From assembly GCA_004293295.1 (NCBI GenBank), contig RDYC01000299.1:1-7537 (forward strand): DNA of 7,537 bases. The letters run 5' to 3'. The notes under the pieces are model-generated. The model saw only the letters and a program-made list of their open reading frames with translations. It did no database searches and had not been told where the DNA came from. This DNA comes from Bacteroidota bacterium. GTDB taxonomy: Bacteria > Bacteroidota > Bacteroidia > UKL13-3. Made by a program: the position numbers and the translations under genes. Each line of letters begins with the position of its first letter. Positions within the stretch are counted from its first letter, which is position 1. Shown here one piece after another: positions 6,382-7,537 of the stretch.

Positions 6382-7537
6382 CCATTTGTGTGTAAAACAC
6401 TACGCCATCATTTAAATCATATGCTTTTGCTTGCTTAAAATAGGCCCCGGCATTGTCCTTGGTTGCTTGGTCGCTTATAAACAAAGTGTTTGTATAGGGC
6501 AGCTTACACGGTTCCAGTTTTTCATCCATAACAACAACCTGACCTCCTTTTAAATAAGGCAGTAACCTTAAAAAGCCTCTTCTGTCTGTTGAATTGACAC
6601 AAATGGCGTCTGCATTTTCTATATCGTTAAATAATGAGGTATAACGTTTCTGGTCTAACCGGAGCCAGACTAGCTGCAAAATTAGTCCTGTAAAAAAGGC
6701 AATCAGCAAACCTGACGTTAATTTATTTTCAGCAATAAGTGGAGGTAAAATAGTGAGCAGTAAAAAAGGATACACCAACACCAAATATTGCCCACCCATG
6801 GCGTGCTGCGGTGTAAGAAAAAGCAAATATGGAATAATAGCAAGCCCCAAACTGCAAAGCAGTAACCATGCTACCAATTTATTACCCATGAAAACCGACT
6901 TCCATGAAACTTGTTTATTCACCTTGCTTTTAAAGAGTAGCAGTATCCCTTCCAAAAACGAAACAATTCCCAAAAACACAGCCCACAATGGGAGCTTCAA
7001 TAAAAAAGTTTTGAGTACCATTATCGGCAATACCACTTGAATAAAACTAATCAATACTTTACCTATTCTAAGCGGCATTTCTGTGAGGTGGAATTGTTGT
7101 GCTCTTGTTTGTTGCAACACAAATTGATGCATTACACCGGGATGTAATACAACCAATACGATGACGGCTATTGTTATTGCGGCACCAATAACAAACCAAT
7201 TGTGCGCTTGCCTTTTATAAACAAAGGCATAGCCAAGGTAACCCATCATAAAATACAAGTAAAGATAATGGGTGAGTACCCCTGCTGTTAAGCTGAATAA
7301 AAACAATATGGCCCACATTGGTTGTTTATTTTGCTCGTATTTGGCAAATGCCAATGCAGCACAAATGTTTAGTAAACACAGTAATTGATATTGCCTGGCT
7401 ACAAAACCAATACTGATAATTGCCGGACTCAAGCACCAAAACAACACCACTATTGCGGCTGTATTTCGGTTCAGCCCTATGGTTGTACCCAGTTTATACA
7501 GAACAAAAATAATGGCAAGGTGGCACAATAAGTTTAA
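6344..7537 (-). CDS. Polytopic membrane protein, probable GT-C glycosyltransferase (GT39-like), N-terminus cut by window edge
   Basis: An open frame of 397 codons enters from the right edge and ends at TAA 6344-6346. There is no in-frame stop up to 7537, so the true start is off-window; the TTG at 7528 is just an internal Leu codon. Numbering from the edge, there are about eight hydrophobic membrane segments between residues 1 and 295, then a soluble tail of about 100 residues. Three features recall dolichyl-phosphate-mannose mannosyltransferase/ArnT-like GT39 proteins: CLSPAIISIGFVARQYQLL (35-53), resembling the family's 'LSP...ARxYxLL' loop; THYLYLYF (89-96), resembling its 'HY' helix; and QHAMGGQYLVLVYPF (244-258), like the family's 'RYL..P' helix. 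Such enzymes transfer sugars from lipid carriers to lipid, glycan or protein acceptors on the outer face of the inner membrane. The acidic catalytic motif of the first periplasmic loop would be in the missing part, so activity cannot be judged; donor and acceptor are unknown. The 3' end overlaps the proline dehydrogenase gene by 38 bp. Confidence 0.8.
   Translation of the reverse strand, partial: LNLLCHLAIIFVLYKLGTTIGLNRNTAAIVVLFWCLSPAIISIGFVARQYQLLCLLNICAALAFAKYEQNKQPMWAILFLFSLTAGVLTHYLYLYFMMGYLGYAFVYKRQAHNWFVIGAAITIAVIVLVVLHPGVMHQFVLQQTRAQQFHLTEMPLRIGKVLISFIQVVLPIMVLKTFLLKLPLWAVFLGIVSFLEGILLLFKSKVNKQVSWKSVFMGNKLVAWLLLCSLGLAIIPYLLFLTPQHAMGGQYLVLVYPFLLLTILPPLIAENKLTSGLLIAFFTGLILQLVWLRLDQKRYTSLFNDIENADAICVNSTDRRGFLRLLPYLKGGQVVVMDEKLEPCKLPYTNTLFISDQATKDNAGAYFKQAKAYDLNDGVVFYTQMVNAVFCGQLPAK

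Noticed and set aside
7526..7528. TTG as the start codon of the membrane-protein gene
   Set aside because: The frame stays open upstream to the window edge (Leu-Asn-Leu), TTG encodes a Leu within a membrane helix, and GT-C proteins need further N-terminal helices. The gene is truncated by the window.
1..7537. A novel multi-gene defence, mobile or biosynthetic system
   Set aside because: Every sizeable coding region is a recognisable enzyme or membrane-protein type. There are no direct repeats, integrase or transposase genes, toxin-antitoxin pairs or unusual RNA-like structures that I can see.

Overview
The window reads as a chromosomal segment from a Bacteroidota (Bacteroidetes) bacterium. 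The signs are AT-rich DNA with weak or absent Shine-Dalgarno sequences, promoter-like sites fitting the phylum's TTG / TAnnTTTG consensus, a secreted M43 protease whose signal peptide ends in ..GFSQ, and proline dehydrogenase and aromatic-pathway enzymes with sequence features I associate with this phylum. A lineage near Chitinophagales or Sphingobacteriales is a guess; the sequence does not settle it.

Layout from left to right: (i) 1-1529, minus strand, a secreted pappalysin-type (M43) zinc metalloprotease whose C-terminus lies beyond the left edge. (ii) 1642-5077, minus strand, three shikimate-pathway genes transcribed in the order aroB, aroA, aroC. aroB and aroA overlap by 4 bp (ATGA); aroA and aroC are 53 bp apart, and a promoter-like motif sits in that gap. 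(iii) 5078-5184, a 107-bp divergent intergenic region with a good Bacteroidota-type promoter for the rightward gene. Both flanking genes appear to start with non-ATG codons (TTG for aroB, GTG for proline dehydrogenase). (iv) 5185-6381, plus strand, a monofunctional proline dehydrogenase. (v) 6344-7537, minus strand, the C-terminal part of a polytopic membrane protein that looks like a GT-C (GT39-like) glycosyltransferase. Its 3' end overlaps the 3' end of the proline dehydrogenase gene by 38 bp, tail to tail, and its N-terminus lies beyond the right edge.

AroB (step 2), AroA (step 6) and AroC (step 7) work in one pathway leading to chorismate; the genes for the other steps are not here. Proline dehydrogenase (proline catabolism), the protease (secreted) and the membrane glycosyltransferase (envelope) have no evident functional link to the aro genes. 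A secreted protease could supply peptides whose proline feeds the dehydrogenase, but nothing in the sequence ties them together.

I found no RNA gene, mobile element, CRISPR array or candidate for a new multi-gene system. The points worth a second look are local: the paired non-ATG starts, the promoter candidates, the coding overlap at the convergent ends, and the variant active-site loop of AroA.
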